Assembly: GCA_029260515.1 (NCBI GenBank)
Contig: JAJDDC010000060.1
Coordinates: 1 to 64,000 of the forward strand
From: Phycisphaerales bacterium
GTDB taxonomy: Bacteria; Planctomycetota; Phycisphaerae; Phycisphaerales; UBA1924
Direction: 5' to 3'
DNA: 64,000 bases
The translations under genes were made by a program, and so were the position numbers. The notes under the pieces are model-generated. The model was not told where the DNA came from. It ran no database searches and worked only from the letters and a program-made list of their open reading frames with translations. How positions within the stretch are numbered: the first letter of the stretch is position 1; the number at the start of each line of letters is the position of its first letter. Below are positions 53,501 through 61,880 of the stretch, one piece after another.

Positions 53501-54454
53501 ATGAGTTCAACCGGGCAATACGAGCACGAGCGTGCCCCGGTCATCCTGTTGATCGACGACTGCGAGGACGTGCACCGCCTGCTCAAGACGCGGCTGAGCC
53601 GCGAGGCGTTCGAGCTGGCGGGGGCGCTGGGGGGCGAGGAAGGTGTGCGCCTCGCGCTCGAGATCAAGCCCACGATTATTTTGCTGGATCTGGACATGCC
53701 GGGGGTAGACGGGTTCGAGGTACTTCGGTCACTGAAGGACGACCCGGACGCCTCGGACATCCCGGTGCTCGTGATCTCGGGTATGCACTCGCCGCACGAC
53801 AAGGTGACGGCGTTCGACCTGGGCGCGGTGGACTACATCACCAAACCGTTCGACCTGACCGAGCTTCGGATGCGGGTCCGCTCGGCGTTGAGGATGCGTC
53901 AGCTGGTGCTGATGCTGGCCCAGAAGGCGCAGATCGACGGTCTGACCGGGCTGTGGAACCGCGCGTACTTCGATCGGCGCTGGTCGAACGAGACGTCGCG
54001 TGTGAAGCGGTGCGACGGGGCGCTCTCGCTGGCGCTGCTGGACTTGGACCACTTCAAGACAATCAACGACTCGTACGGCCACCCCGCCGGCGACGAGGTG
54101 CTCCAGACCTTCGCCCAGCAGATGCTCCAGGAGATCCGCCAGTCGGACGTGGCGTGCCGGTACGGGGGCGAGGAGTTCGCGATCATCATGCCCGACACGG
54201 GCCCGGGCCACGCCGTCACGGTCTGCGAGCGGATCCGCGAGCGGCTCGAGAGCACTGTCTGGGCGAGGCACCCGAGCCGTCCGCTGACGGTCTCCGTCGG
54301 GCTCGTGGGCACCAGCGGTCCGACGCTGGTCACGCCCAAGAAGTGGCTCGAGCGGGTGGACAAACTGCTCTACGACGCCAAGTCCCGCGGGCGGAACCGC
54401 GTGTGCGTCGCGGACGTGGCCGCGGAGCCTCCCCGCATGGCCGACGCGGGTTGA
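53501..54454 (+). CDS. response-regulator diguanylate cyclase (receiver-GGEEF, PleD/WspR-like)
   Basis: This 317-aa protein makes the second messenger cyclic di-GMP when phosphorylated. Receiver domain about 12-130: acidic pair D19-D20, phospho-acceptor D63 in I-L-L-D-L-D-M-P-G, and K115 in T-K-P-F-D. GGDEF domain about 145-305: D-G-L-T-G-L-W-N-R (146-154), D-L-D-H-F-K (181-186) and the active-site G-G-E-E-F (222-226). An R-x-x-D inhibitory site (R213-D216) stands five residues ahead, so product feedback inhibition is expected. ATG 53501 is chosen over GTG 53474. Pairs with the upstream Hpt gene. Confidence 0.93.
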   Translation: MSSTGQYEHERAPVILLIDDCEDVHRLLKTRLSREAFELAGALGGEEGVRLALEIKPTIILLDLDMPGVDGFEVLRSLKDDPDASDIPVLVISGMHSPHDKVTAFDLGAVDYITKPFDLTELRMRVRSALRMRQLVLMLAQKAQIDGLTGLWNRAYFDRRWSNETSRVKRCDGALSLALLDLDHFKTINDSYGHPAGDEVLQTFAQQMLQEIRQSDVACRYGGEEFAIIMPDTGPGHAVTVCERIRERLESTVWARHPSRPLTVSVGLVGTSGPTLVTPKKWLERVDKLLYDAKSRGRNRVCVADVAAEPPRMADAG

Positions 54455-54480
54455 GCGGCACGGCTCGCGCCGCCGCCCCC

Positions 54481-54486
54481 TACGAT
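54481..54486 (+). promoter_or_regulatory. -10-like box TACGAT for a leaderless start
   Basis: TACGAT is followed by CTTTGT and then ATG 54493. The spacing is 6 nt and no ribosome site is present. Confidence 0.4.
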
Positions 54487-54492
54487 CTTTGT

Positions 54493-54741
54493 ATGACCAC
54501 GGACCCCGTCGATGGGCGCGTTACGCGTCTCGAGGAGGCTGCGCTCTTCACCGACCGCGCGATGGACGCGCTCAACGAGTCGGTGCTGGAGGTGACGGCC
54601 TCGATCAACCGTCTCTCGCGACGGATCCAGGCGCTCGAGGCGCGGCTGGAGGCGTTGGCCGAGGGGGCCGAGCGCGAGGACGCGGGCCTCGAGCCCCCGC
54701 CGCACAGCGCCGGCCCGGACATCCAGCGCGACCCGCTCTGA
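54493..54741 (+). CDS. SlyX-like coiled-coil protein
   Basis: The 82-aa protein matches the SlyX pattern: an N-terminal coiled coil of about 60 residues (R-V-T-R-L-E-E, then L-N-E-S-V-L-E-V-T-A-S-I-N-R-L-S-R-R-I-Q-A-L-E, quoted by its ends) followed by a short Pro-rich tail (E-P-P-P-H-S) where SlyX has P-P-P-H-Y. The function of SlyX is not established. It probably has a leaderless transcript. Same strand as the cyclase, 38 bp after it, and convergent with gpmI. Confidence 0.7.
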   Translation: MTTDPVDGRVTRLEEAALFTDRAMDALNESVLEVTASINRLSRRIQALEARLEALAEGAEREDAGLEPPPHSAGPDIQRDPL

Positions 54742-54780
54742 GCGATCCCGGCGCCAAGGATCTGATCCGAGCTTGCGCGC

Positions 54781-56427
54781 TCAGTCCAGCAGGGATCTCC
54801 CGGTCATCTCGGGGGGCGCCTCCAGGTCCATCATCGCCAGGGCCGTGGGCATGATGTCGGCCAGGCGTCCGCCCTCGCGGAGCGTGCGCCCCCGGAAGGC
54901 CTGCCCGACGACATGCAGGGGGACGTCGTAGGTCGTGTGGGCGGTGTGGGGGGCGTCGGTCTCTGGGTTCCACATCTGCTCGGCGTTGCCGTGGTCGGCT
55001 GTGATGATCAGCGACCCACCCCGGGCGAGCGTCGCCTCGATGATTGTGCCGACGCACGCGTCCACTGTCTCGCAGGCGCGGACCGCGGCGTCGAGGCTCC
55101 CGGTGTGCCCGACCATGTCCGCGTTGGCGAAGTTGACCACGATCACGTCCTGGCAGTCGTCGGCGAAGAGTCGGGCGATGACCGCGTCGCGGACGCCGGC
55201 GGCGGACATCTCCGGCGCCAGGTCGTACGTCGCGACCCTGGGCGACTGGATGATCTCTCGCCCCTCGCCCGGGAATGGCTCGTCGCGGTAATCGTTGAAG
55301 AAGAACGTCACGTGCGGGTACTTCTCGGTCTCGGCGCACCGGAACTGTGTGTACGAGTTGGCGCTGAGGTACTCGCCCGAGGTGTTGACCATCTTCGGCG
55401 GCCTGGGGAACGCGACGCGTGCGAGCTCGGCGAGCCGCTCGGAGTATGCGGCCATGATGACGAAGTCGAGCTCGAGCTGCTCGCCCCGCTCGAAACCCCG
55501 CTCGCCCGTGTCGGGCGAGGGCTTGAGCTCGGTCGAGCCCTGGAACGTGGGGAGCAGGAAGGCCGAGCAGATCTCGCGGGGGCGGTCGCCGCGGTAGTTG
55601 TAGAAGACGACGCTGTCGCCGTCGGAGACGCGGGTGGACATCGCGTCGTCGGTGTCGGCGCCGATCATGGTGGGGGCGACGAACTCGTCGCCCTGCATCG
55701 TGGGGGCGGATGGGTTCTCGTAGTAGGCACGGACCGCGTCGTCGGCGGTGGGCGAGAGCCCGACGGTCGCGTCCTCGACCCCCCGCCCGGTCAGGCACTG
55801 GTACGCCTGCTGGACGCGTTCCCAGCGGCTGTCCCGGTCCATCGCCCAGTACCGCCCGATGACCGAGGCGATGCGGCCGACACCGATCGATGCGAGCTTG
55901 TCCTCGACCTGGGTGATGTAGCGTTCGCCGGTGAACGGGCCGGTGTCGCGCCCGTCGGTAAACAGATGCAGCGCGATCTTCTGGGCGCCGATCGCCCTGC
56001 ATAGGTCGAGCAGCGCGAACAGGTGCTCGAGTCGCCCGTGCACACCCGCGTCCGAGCAGATGCCCATGAGATGGACGGCCGCGCCCGTGTCCTTGGCCCG
56101 GGTGATGGAGGCGACGAGGGCCTCGTTGGCCGCGAGCTCGCCCGTGCGGCAGGCCTTGGTGATCCGGACCGCGTCCTGGTCCACGATGCGCCCGGCGCCG
56201 ATGTTCTGATGCCCGACCTCGGAGTTGCCCATCGTGCCCTCGGGCAGGCCGACGTCCTCGCCGCTGGTGTGGATGAGCGTGCGGGGCCAGTCGGCACGCA
56301 GGGCGTCGTCCACGGGTGTGTCGGCGAGCTTGATCGCGTTGAACGCGTCGTGGCCCGGGTTGGGGTTCTCCCCCCAGCCGTCGCGGATGACGAGCACGAA
56401 GGGCGTGTTGGCGGGTCTGGCGGGCAT
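54781..56427 (-). CDS. gpmI: 2,3-bisphosphoglycerate-independent phosphoglycerate mutase
   Basis: GpmI interconverts 3- and 2-phosphoglycerate in glycolysis, using two Mn ions and a phosphoserine intermediate. The 548-aa protein starts at ATG 56427 with GGAG upstream. It shows the first metal site R-D-G-W-G-E-N (15-21), the catalytic serine in G-T-M-G-N-S-E-V-G-H-Q-N-I-G-A-G-R (near 64-80), D-G-R-D-T, N-Y-R-G-D-R, N-F-A-N-A-D-M-V-G-H-T-G and the late I-T-A-D-H-G-N-A-E. Length and motif order are normal. It is divergent from a lipoprotein gene with only 30 bp between the starts. Confidence 0.96.
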   Translation of the reverse strand: MPARPANTPFVLVIRDGWGENPNPGHDAFNAIKLADTPVDDALRADWPRTLIHTSGEDVGLPEGTMGNSEVGHQNIGAGRIVDQDAVRITKACRTGELAANEALVASITRAKDTGAAVHLMGICSDAGVHGRLEHLFALLDLCRAIGAQKIALHLFTDGRDTGPFTGERYITQVEDKLASIGVGRIASVIGRYWAMDRDSRWERVQQAYQCLTGRGVEDATVGLSPTADDAVRAYYENPSAPTMQGDEFVAPTMIGADTDDAMSTRVSDGDSVVFYNYRGDRPREICSAFLLPTFQGSTELKPSPDTGERGFERGEQLELDFVIMAAYSERLAELARVAFPRPPKMVNTSGEYLSANSYTQFRCAETEKYPHVTFFFNDYRDEPFPGEGREIIQSPRVATYDLAPEMSAAGVRDAVIARLFADDCQDVIVVNFANADMVGHTGSLDAAVRACETVDACVGTIIEATLARGGSLIITADHGNAEQMWNPETDAPHTAHTTYDVPLHVVGQAFRGRTLREGGRLADIMPTALAMMDLEAPPEMTGRSLLD

Positions 56428-56446
56428 CGGGTCGCTCCGGCGTGCG

Positions 56447-56452
56447 TAGGGT
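56447..56452 (+). promoter_or_regulatory. -10-like box TAGGGT for a leaderless start
   Basis: TAGGGT is followed by TGTCT and the ATG at 56458. No ribosome site is present in this 30-bp divergent spacer. Confidence 0.38.
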
Positions 56453-56457
56453 TGTCT

Positions 56458-56736
56458 ATGAACGAGCGTAGCGATCGGCGTGGAATGGCGGTGGCCCTCG
56501 CGGCCCTCGGCGTGCTGGGCGTCTCGGGGCTCGCCGGGTGCGACGGGTCGCGGCGGACCCGGTCGATGTCCGAGCACGACCGCCAGCGGGCGGCGGAGCT
56601 GGGCTTGTCGGCCGAGGCCGAGGATCCGACAATGCAGGATCGGCGCGCCGGCTACGGCATCTGGCGCGAGGCGCCGCAGCCCGAAGGAACCCGGGCGCCG
56701 GAGGCCCCCGAGCGTCGCAGCGTCCCGTGGGACTGA
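56458..56736 (+). CDS. small lipoprotein, unknown function
   Basis: The 92-aa protein has a lipoprotein signal peptide: M-N-E-R-S-D-R-R-G, a hydrophobic core, and lipobox L-A-G-C with C28 as the lipidation site. The 65-residue mature part is charged and apparently unstructured, with S-E-H-D-R-Q-R-A-A-E-L-G-L-S and a Pro/Glu-rich C-terminus. No domain is recognised. The start follows a TAGGGT box by 5 nt. It converges on the peroxiredoxin gene 25 bp away. Confidence 0.65.
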   Translation: MNERSDRRGMAVALAALGVLGVSGLAGCDGSRRTRSMSEHDRQRAAELGLSAEAEDPTMQDRRAGYGIWREAPQPEGTRAPEAPERRSVPWD

Positions 56737-56760
56737 TCTCCGCGCTCGGGCGGCGCCCGC

Positions 56761-57252
56761 TCAGGACAGGTGGGCGAGCACCTCGTCCAGGTCCATCGCG
56801 TCGGAGGCCTCGCGGGCCTGGGACCACTTGACGACCGGCCTGCCCGCGTCGTCCTTGGTGATCACGACCGTGCCGCGGGTGGCGACGTTCAGGTCCGCCC
56901 AGTACAGGCCGTAGGCGCGGCAGACCTCGCGGTGCATGTCCGCGAGTAGTGTGTGCTTGATGTCCATCTGGTCGGCCCAGGCCTTGAGGGCGGCGAACGA
57001 GTCGCACGAGACGCCGACGACCTGGGCGCCCTTGTCCTTCCACGTGGACATCTCGGCGGTCACGCACTGCATCTCGGTCCCGCACACGCCCGTGAAGGCG
57101 AGCGGGAAGAAGCTGAGGACGACGTCGCCCTGCCCGAGCGCCTCGGAGAGCGACCAGGGCTCGCGGTTCTGGTCGGTGAGGGTGAAGTCGGGGGCGGGGT
57201 CGCCCGCCTTGAGGGGCGCCTGGCGTGTAACGAGGTGGGCGTTGGCTGACAT
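56761..57252 (-). CDS. peroxiredoxin (AhpC/TSA family)
   Basis: The 163-aa thiol peroxidase reduces hydrogen peroxide and organic peroxides in the cytoplasm. It has the thioredoxin-like fold with A-P-D-F-T-L-T-D (20-27), V-V-L-S-F-F-P-L-A-F-T-G-V-C-G-T-E (44-60; C57 peroxidatic) and G-V-S-C-D-S. C63 or the later Cys may be the resolving residue. The pattern L-A-F-T-G-V-C places it with AhpE/Prx-like single-domain enzymes. ATG 57252 follows AGGAGA. The open frame continues upstream, antisense to yggS, and is not coding there. Confidence 0.9.
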   Translation of the reverse strand: MSANAHLVTRQAPLKAGDPAPDFTLTDQNREPWSLSEALGQGDVVLSFFPLAFTGVCGTEMQCVTAEMSTWKDKGAQVVGVSCDSFAALKAWADQMDIKHTLLADMHREVCRAYGLYWADLNVATRGTVVITKDDAGRPVVKWSQAREASDAMDLDEVLAHLS

Positions 57253-57360
57253 GGTGTCTCCTGCGAGGGTCGGGACGCGTCCGGGGCGGACCGCTCGTCT
57301 GGTGTATGCTACGACGCAGCGTCCGTCGGAGACGGGCGGCGTTCGCGGCACGGAGGCGAA

Positions 57361-58173
57361 ATGAACGCGACGATGACACTCCAAGAGCGGTACAACGAGG
57401 TCAAGAGCCGGGTCGGCGGTGCGTGCTCCAGGGCGGGGCGGAGCCCCGAGTCCGTGATCGTGGTCGCGGTCACCAAGCACGCGGGCATCGACGACATCCG
57501 TTCGCTGGTCGAGATGGGGCACCGGGACCTGGGCGAGAACCGGGTCCAGCAACTCGTCCAGCGGGCCTCGGTCGTGCGCGAGTGGTTCGACCGGATGCGT
57601 GTGATCGAGCGGACGCGGGCGGAACGTGAAGACGCGGGCGCCGCCGTCGGCGGGTTCGACCCGGGCGCCCCGGTGCGCTGGCACATGATCGGACGCCTGC
57701 AGCGGAACAAGGCGCGCAAGATCGTCGAGTTCTGCCGCCTGATCCACGTCGTGGACTCGCTGCGGTTGGCCGAGGAACTGCAACTCGTCGCGAACAAGCG
57801 CGACGAGGTGATCGACGTGCTGGTGCAGGTGAACTGCTCGGGCGAGTCGCAGAAGGGCGGGGCGCCCGCCCCCGCGGCCGCGCCCTTGTGCGAGCAGATC
57901 GACACGATGATCAACGTCCGTGTCCGCGGGCTCATGACGATGGCCGCCCGGTCCGACAACCCGGAGGACGCGCGACCCGCGTTCGCGAGGTGCTTCGAGC
58001 TCTACGAGGAGATCCGCACCCAGGGCATCGGCGAGGGCCGCTTCGACCTGCTCTCGATGGGCATGTCGGGCGACTTCGAGGTCGCGATCGAGGAGGGCGC
58101 CAATATCGTCCGCGTCGGCAGCGCGATCTTCGGCGAGGGCGAAGGCTCCGACGAGGCGACCGCGGACGCCTAG
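57361..58173 (+). CDS. YggS family pyridoxal phosphate homeostasis protein
   Basis: YggS/PROSC proteins bind PLP without known enzymatic activity and balance the PLP pool. The 270-aa protein has K39 in V-V-A-V-T-K-H-A as the PLP Schiff-base lysine, G-E-N-R-V-Q-Q, W-H-M-I-G-R-L-Q-R-N-K (near 116-126), V-D-S-L-R-L-A and the late L-S-M-G-M-S-G-D-F-E-V-A-I-E-x-G-A. An insertion of about 25 residues (70-95) lengthens it compared with the usual 230. GGAGG precedes ATG 57361. A TATGCT box lies at 57303-57308. Confidence 0.92.
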   Translation: MNATMTLQERYNEVKSRVGGACSRAGRSPESVIVVAVTKHAGIDDIRSLVEMGHRDLGENRVQQLVQRASVVREWFDRMRVIERTRAEREDAGAAVGGFDPGAPVRWHMIGRLQRNKARKIVEFCRLIHVVDSLRLAEELQLVANKRDEVIDVLVQVNCSGESQKGGAPAPAAAPLCEQIDTMINVRVRGLMTMAARSDNPEDARPAFARCFELYEEIRTQGIGEGRFDLLSMGMSGDFEVAIEEGANIVRVGSAIFGEGEGSDEATADA

Positions 58174-58213
58174 TCAACGACGGGGCAATTGTCTGTACGG
58201 TGGTTCGGGTCCG

Positions 58214-58942
58214 TCAGATGCGGGCCAGACGCCCCCCCGCGGAGCGGGTCCGGTTCATCGCGGCCTGCAGCGAGCGTCCGGGGCACGCGGTGGGCGCGAG
58301 TTCTTGGTGCGTGTAGATCGCGGCCATCGAGACGCCCAGGCGTGAACGCTCCGTCGAGACCAGGTCCTCGAGCGAGCGGAGCGTCGCGGCGGTCGGGGTC
58401 TGCTGCTCGTAGTTGCCCAGGACGCAGATCCCGAGATTGTGCGGGTTGGCGACCTTCACGTGTGCGCCCTGCAGGGCGAGCGGGCGGGCCTGCCAGACGC
58501 GGCCAGCGGGGTCGATCGTGTAGTGGTAGCCGATGTCGGCCCAGCCCTTGCCAACGTGGGCGGCCCGGATCGACTCGACCCGACGGGCGGCGGCGCCCCA
58601 GGAGGTGTCGTAGAAGGGCGACATGCCGTCGTGGTGGATGGTGATCTGCGAGACCCCGTTCATGGGGTCGGCGAGCCACGTGCGGGGGGCGCCGCGGGCC
58701 CACTGGGCACGCGGGATGACCCCCGCGGGCAGGGAGTCAACCGGGGCCGGGCTCGACCAGCCGCCCCCCTGGGGCGTCGTGTGCGGCGGGACGCTGGCGA
58801 CGGTCGGGTCCGAGGGGATCGGCTTGCCGACCTGGCCCGTGCGTCTGGACGAGGCGCAGGCGGTCAGGGATGCGGCGGCGCCAGTGCCGAGGGCCATGCC
58901 GCCGGCGCGCAGAACGATTGCCAGTGCGTCTCGTCGGTTCAT
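58214..58942 (-). CDS. N-acetylmuramoyl-L-alanine amidase (amidase_2/PGRP type), exported
   Basis: The enzyme cleaves the bond between muramic acid and the stem peptide of peptidoglycan. The 242-aa protein has a twin-arginine-like start (M-N-R-R-D-A-L-A-I) and a lipobox-like L-T-A-C (C29), so it may be a Tat-exported lipoprotein. The catalytic domain (about 78-235) has zinc ligands H102 or H103 in T-I-H-H-D-G, the I-G-Y-H-Y-T-I-D motif near 138, and a final T-A-C-P-G-R. ATG 58942 is preferred to ATG 58951 because GGAG lies between them. Genuine peptidoglycan in planctomycetes fits with this. Confidence 0.85.
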   Translation of the reverse strand: MNRRDALAIVLRAGGMALGTGAAASLTACASSRRTGQVGKPIPSDPTVASVPPHTTPQGGGWSSPAPVDSLPAGVIPRAQWARGAPRTWLADPMNGVSQITIHHDGMSPFYDTSWGAAARRVESIRAAHVGKGWADIGYHYTIDPAGRVWQARPLALQGAHVKVANPHNLGICVLGNYEQQTPTAATLRSLEDLVSTERSRLGVSMAAIYTHQELAPTACPGRSLQAAMNRTRSAGGRLARI

Positions 58943-59121
58943 GTGCTCCATTCGCCCTTCAGCATCGGTTCCGCCCGCCGACTGAGTCCAATGGTATCGG
59001 AAGTCCCCAGTTTGCGGGTGCGGGCCGCGCCGGCGTGGAGGCGGGGGCCCGGGTCCGGTACCCTTCGCCCGCCTGGCCCCCCCCGGGACTCGCCCGGGGA
59101 GCCGGCAAGGAGATCCGAGTC

Positions 59122-60069
59122 ATGCGATTTGTGCGCGGTGCTGTTGTTGTTGGTGTGCTCGCGATCGGTGCGTCGGGCGCGTGGGCGGCGGGTGTGGGGA
59201 CCGACGTCCCGTCCTCGACGGACCGGCTCGACGGCGCCCGCGAGCGTCTGGAGGCCGCCCGGGCCGCGCTGGCCCAGGCGCAGAACGAGTACGACGCCGC
59301 TAGGGCCGAGTACGAACGCACCGACGGGGGGGGCGCCGACCAGCCCGCCGACGGCGGCGGCGAGGGCGGGGAAGACGCGCTCGCGGCGCCGACCTCGTTC
59401 TGGACCGGCTGGGAGGGCTCGGCCGAGGCGGGCATCACCGGCTCGGACGGCAACACCGAGAACTTCAGCTTCCGTGCCAGCCTCTCGCTCGAACGCAAGA
59501 CCGACAAGATGGAGACGACGTTCGGGCTCGCGTACAAGTACGCGACCGAGGACGGCACGCAGAACGCCAGCCGCTTCGAGGCCAAGGGGCGAAACGACTG
59601 GCTTATCCCCGACTCGCGCTGGCGTTATTTCGTCCAGGGCAAGTACGAGTTCGACGAGTTCCAGGACTGGGACTCGCGGATCTCGGGCTTTGGCGGTGTG
59701 GGATATGAGTTCATCCGACCCGAGGACCAGGGGCCCAATATCTCGCTCGTCGGTCGGGCGGGCCTCGGCGGCTCGCAGACAATCGGCGGGACGGACGAGG
59801 GCTTTACCCCCGAAGGGCTGCTCGGCCTCGATTTCGTCTGGGACATCAAGGACGACCACAAGTTCGTCGCCACCACCGAGCTCTATCCCAGCCTTGAGGA
59901 GATGGGCGAGTTCCGCTGGATCACCAACCTGGGCTACGAGATCATGCTCGACGCGGAGATGAACCTGTTCCTTAAGATCGGCGTCGAAGACCGGTACGAC
60001 TCGAACCCCGGCGGCTCGGCCAAGCGAAACGACATCGACTATTACGCCACGCTCGGCTGGAAGTTCTGA
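59122..60069 (+). CDS. DUF481 family outer-membrane beta-barrel protein (YdiY-like)
   Basis: The 315-aa protein starts at ATG 59122 after AAGGAG. A signal peptide (1-23) ends A-W-A-A. Residues 33-66 form a coiled coil (R-L-E-A-A-R-A-A-L-A-Q-A-Q-N-E) and are followed by a Gly/Asp-rich linker. Residues 90-315 match DUF481: G-W-E-G-S-A-E-A-G-I-T-G-S-D-G-N-T-E, L-A-Y-K-Y-A-T-E-D-G, Y-F-V-Q-G-K-Y-E-F-D-E-F and a terminal W-K-F with aromatic C-terminus. In enterobacteria a relative is salt-induced. Its neighbours are mechanosensitive channels, which fits an osmotic theme. Confidence 0.82.
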   Translation: MRFVRGAVVVGVLAIGASGAWAAGVGTDVPSSTDRLDGARERLEAARAALAQAQNEYDAARAEYERTDGGGADQPADGGGEGGEDALAAPTSFWTGWEGSAEAGITGSDGNTENFSFRASLSLERKTDKMETTFGLAYKYATEDGTQNASRFEAKGRNDWLIPDSRWRYFVQGKYEFDEFQDWDSRISGFGGVGYEFIRPEDQGPNISLVGRAGLGGSQTIGGTDEGFTPEGLLGLDFVWDIKDDHKFVATTELYPSLEEMGEFRWITNLGYEIMLDAEMNLFLKIGVEDRYDSNPGGSAKRNDIDYYATLGWKF

Positions 60070-60116
60070 GAGCGACCGACGTCACGCACGTGTGACCGGT
60101 TTGTGCGCAAACAAAC

Positions 60117-60149
60117 AGCCCGCCCCGGACCGGCGCCGGGGCGGGCTTT
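60117..60149 (+). terminator. terminator of the DUF481 gene
   Basis: A 12-bp perfect stem AGCCCGCCCCGG / CCGGGGCGGGCT with a 7-nt loop ends in TTTG. It lies between the converging DUF481 and mscL genes. Confidence 0.75.
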
Positions 60150-60171
60150 GTTGTGCGCGAACCGTTTCGGA

Positions 60172-60627
60172 TCAGCCGCGGGCGCGGAGCGAGTCGCGGA
60201 TCTCGGTCAGCAGCACGACCTCGTCGCTGGGCTTGGGCGGCGCGGCGGGCTTCTCCTCTTCCTTCTTCTTGAAGCGGGCCGTGGCGTTGTTCATCAGCTT
60301 GATGACCATGAAGATCGCGAAGGCGATGATGACGAAGTCAATGAGGGTGTTGAAGAACAGCCCGTAGCCGATCGCGACCTCGGGGACGGCGGCGGTCACG
60401 ACATCGCCCGTCGCCGGGTCGAGGACCTCGCCAGCACCCTCCTTGAGGACGAGCTTGAGGTCGGCGAAGTCCACGCCGCCCAGCAGCATGCCGATGGGGG
60501 GCATGACGACATTGGCGACGAGCGACGAAACGATCTTGCCGAACGCGGCGCCGATGACGATGCCGACAGCCATGTCTATGACATTGCCGCGCATCGCGAA
60601 CTCTTTGAACTCTTTGATCAGACCCAT
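60172..60627 (-). CDS. mscL: large-conductance mechanosensitive channel
   Basis: MscL opens under extreme membrane tension to release solutes on hypo-osmotic shock. The 151-aa sequence has the N-terminal helix [16 protein letters not shown], the pore helix [14 protein letters not shown], then M-P-P-I-G. The second membrane helix is [17 protein letters not shown], and a charged C-terminal bundle (K-K-K-E-E-E) follows. GGAGA lies upstream of ATG 60627. It is divergent from mscS. Confidence 0.96.
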   Translation of the reverse strand: MGLIKEFKEFAMRGNVIDMAVGIVIGAAFGKIVSSLVANVVMPPIGMLLGGVDFADLKLVLKEGAGEVLDPATGDVVTAAVPEVAIGYGLFFNTLIDFVIIAFAIFMVIKLMNNATARFKKKEEEKPAAPPKPSDEVVLLTEIRDSLRARG

Positions 60628-60765
60628 GGCGGTGTCTCCATCTATGATGTCGTCGGGATGTGTGGCAGGCCCTGCGGATGACGGCCGCGGGCGTCACGTC
60701 GCCACGAGAATTCGGGCCCGGATCGTAGGCCTGTGAGACAGACTGACCGAGGAGATTTTGAGGTG

Positions 60766-61752
60766 ATGATGCAGGCTGGCGGAGACGCGACGGGCGGGGG
60801 AGACCTGACGGAAACATTGGAAACCGCGGGTACCGCGGCACAATCGGGCGGCGCCGAGGCGGTGTCGAGCGAACCGAGCAAGCTCGACGAGGCGCAGGGC
60901 GTGCTCGACCGCGTGCTCGAGGGCGACTTCAGCCAGCAGACCTGGATCGACCTGTGGACGATCATCGGCTGGCCGGTCGTCCAGGCGATCGTTCTCATCC
61001 TGCTCGTCATGTTCCTGTCGGGCTGGGCGAAGCGGATCACGACCGGGACGCTGCGCCGGGCGAACGTGGAGGAGACGCTGGCGCGGTTCTTCGGGAACGC
61101 CGCCAAGTGGCTGCTCGTGGTCATGGGCGGGTTGGCGATCCTGAGCACGTTCGGCGTGGACACGACCGCGTTCGCGGCGGTGCTCGCGGCCGTCGGCTTC
61201 GCGATCGGCATGGCCCTCTCGGGCACCTTGGCCAACTTCGCGTCGGGGATCATGCTGCTGGTGTTCAGGCCCTTCAAGGTGGGCGACGTGGTCAATGCCG
61301 CGGGCGTGCTGGGCAAGGTGGACGAGATCGGGATGTTCACGACGACGTTCGACACATTCGACAAGCGGCGAATCATCGTGCCCAACGGGAAGATCTACGG
61401 CGACACGATCGAGAACGTCACCTACCACCCGGTGCGCCGGATGGAGGTGCCCGTCGGGACCGAGTACCCCGCGGACGTGGACCAGACGCGTGAGATCCTC
61501 GAGCGCGTCGTCAAGAACGTCGAGGGCGGGGCGAGCGACCCCGAGCCCCAGGTCTTCCTCGCCGACCTGGGCGCGAGCAGCATCGACTGGAAGCTCCGCG
61601 TCTGGGCGCACGGCGACGTCTTCTGGGACGTCCGCCAACGCCTGGTCCGCGACGCCAAGAAGGCGTTGGACGAGGCGGGCATCGGGATCCCGTTCCCGCA
61701 GCGGGACGTGCACCTGGACTCGCCGATCACAGTTCGGATGTCCAACGAGTAA
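60766..61752 (+). CDS. mscS: small-conductance mechanosensitive channel
   Basis: MscS is a heptameric tension-gated channel. The 328-aa protein has a soluble N-terminus (1-55), membrane helices near 68-86, 108-124 and the Gly/Ala-packed pore helix A-V-L-A-A-V-G-F-A-I-G-M-A-L-S-G-T-L-A (about 145-163). The cytoplasmic beta domain with F-K-V-G-D-V-V and I-I-V-P-N-G-K-I-Y-G follows. Length matches E. coli MscS plus an acidic N-terminal extension. Start at ATG 60766 (ATG 60769 and GTG 60733 are alternatives). Divergent from mscL, 138 bp apart. Confidence 0.94.
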   Translation: MMQAGGDATGGGDLTETLETAGTAAQSGGAEAVSSEPSKLDEAQGVLDRVLEGDFSQQTWIDLWTIIGWPVVQAIVLILLVMFLSGWAKRITTGTLRRANVEETLARFFGNAAKWLLVVMGGLAILSTFGVDTTAFAAVLAAVGFAIGMALSGTLANFASGIMLLVFRPFKVGDVVNAAGVLGKVDEIGMFTTTFDTFDKRRIIVPNGKIYGDTIENVTYHPVRRMEVPVGTEYPADVDQTREILERVVKNVEGGASDPEPQVFLADLGASSIDWKLRVWAHGDVFWDVRQRLVRDAKKALDEAGIGIPFPQRDVHLDSPITVRMSNE

Positions 61753-61880
61753 GGCTTCAACGCGAAGGTCGCGAAAGACTCGAAGGAGAGGCGCTCACGC
61801 GTCTCCTCTTTTCAGTGCCCGAGTTTTTCATTGCCTCGTGCTGCCCACGCCTTGCTTCGTGATCTTCGCGGCCTTCGCGT

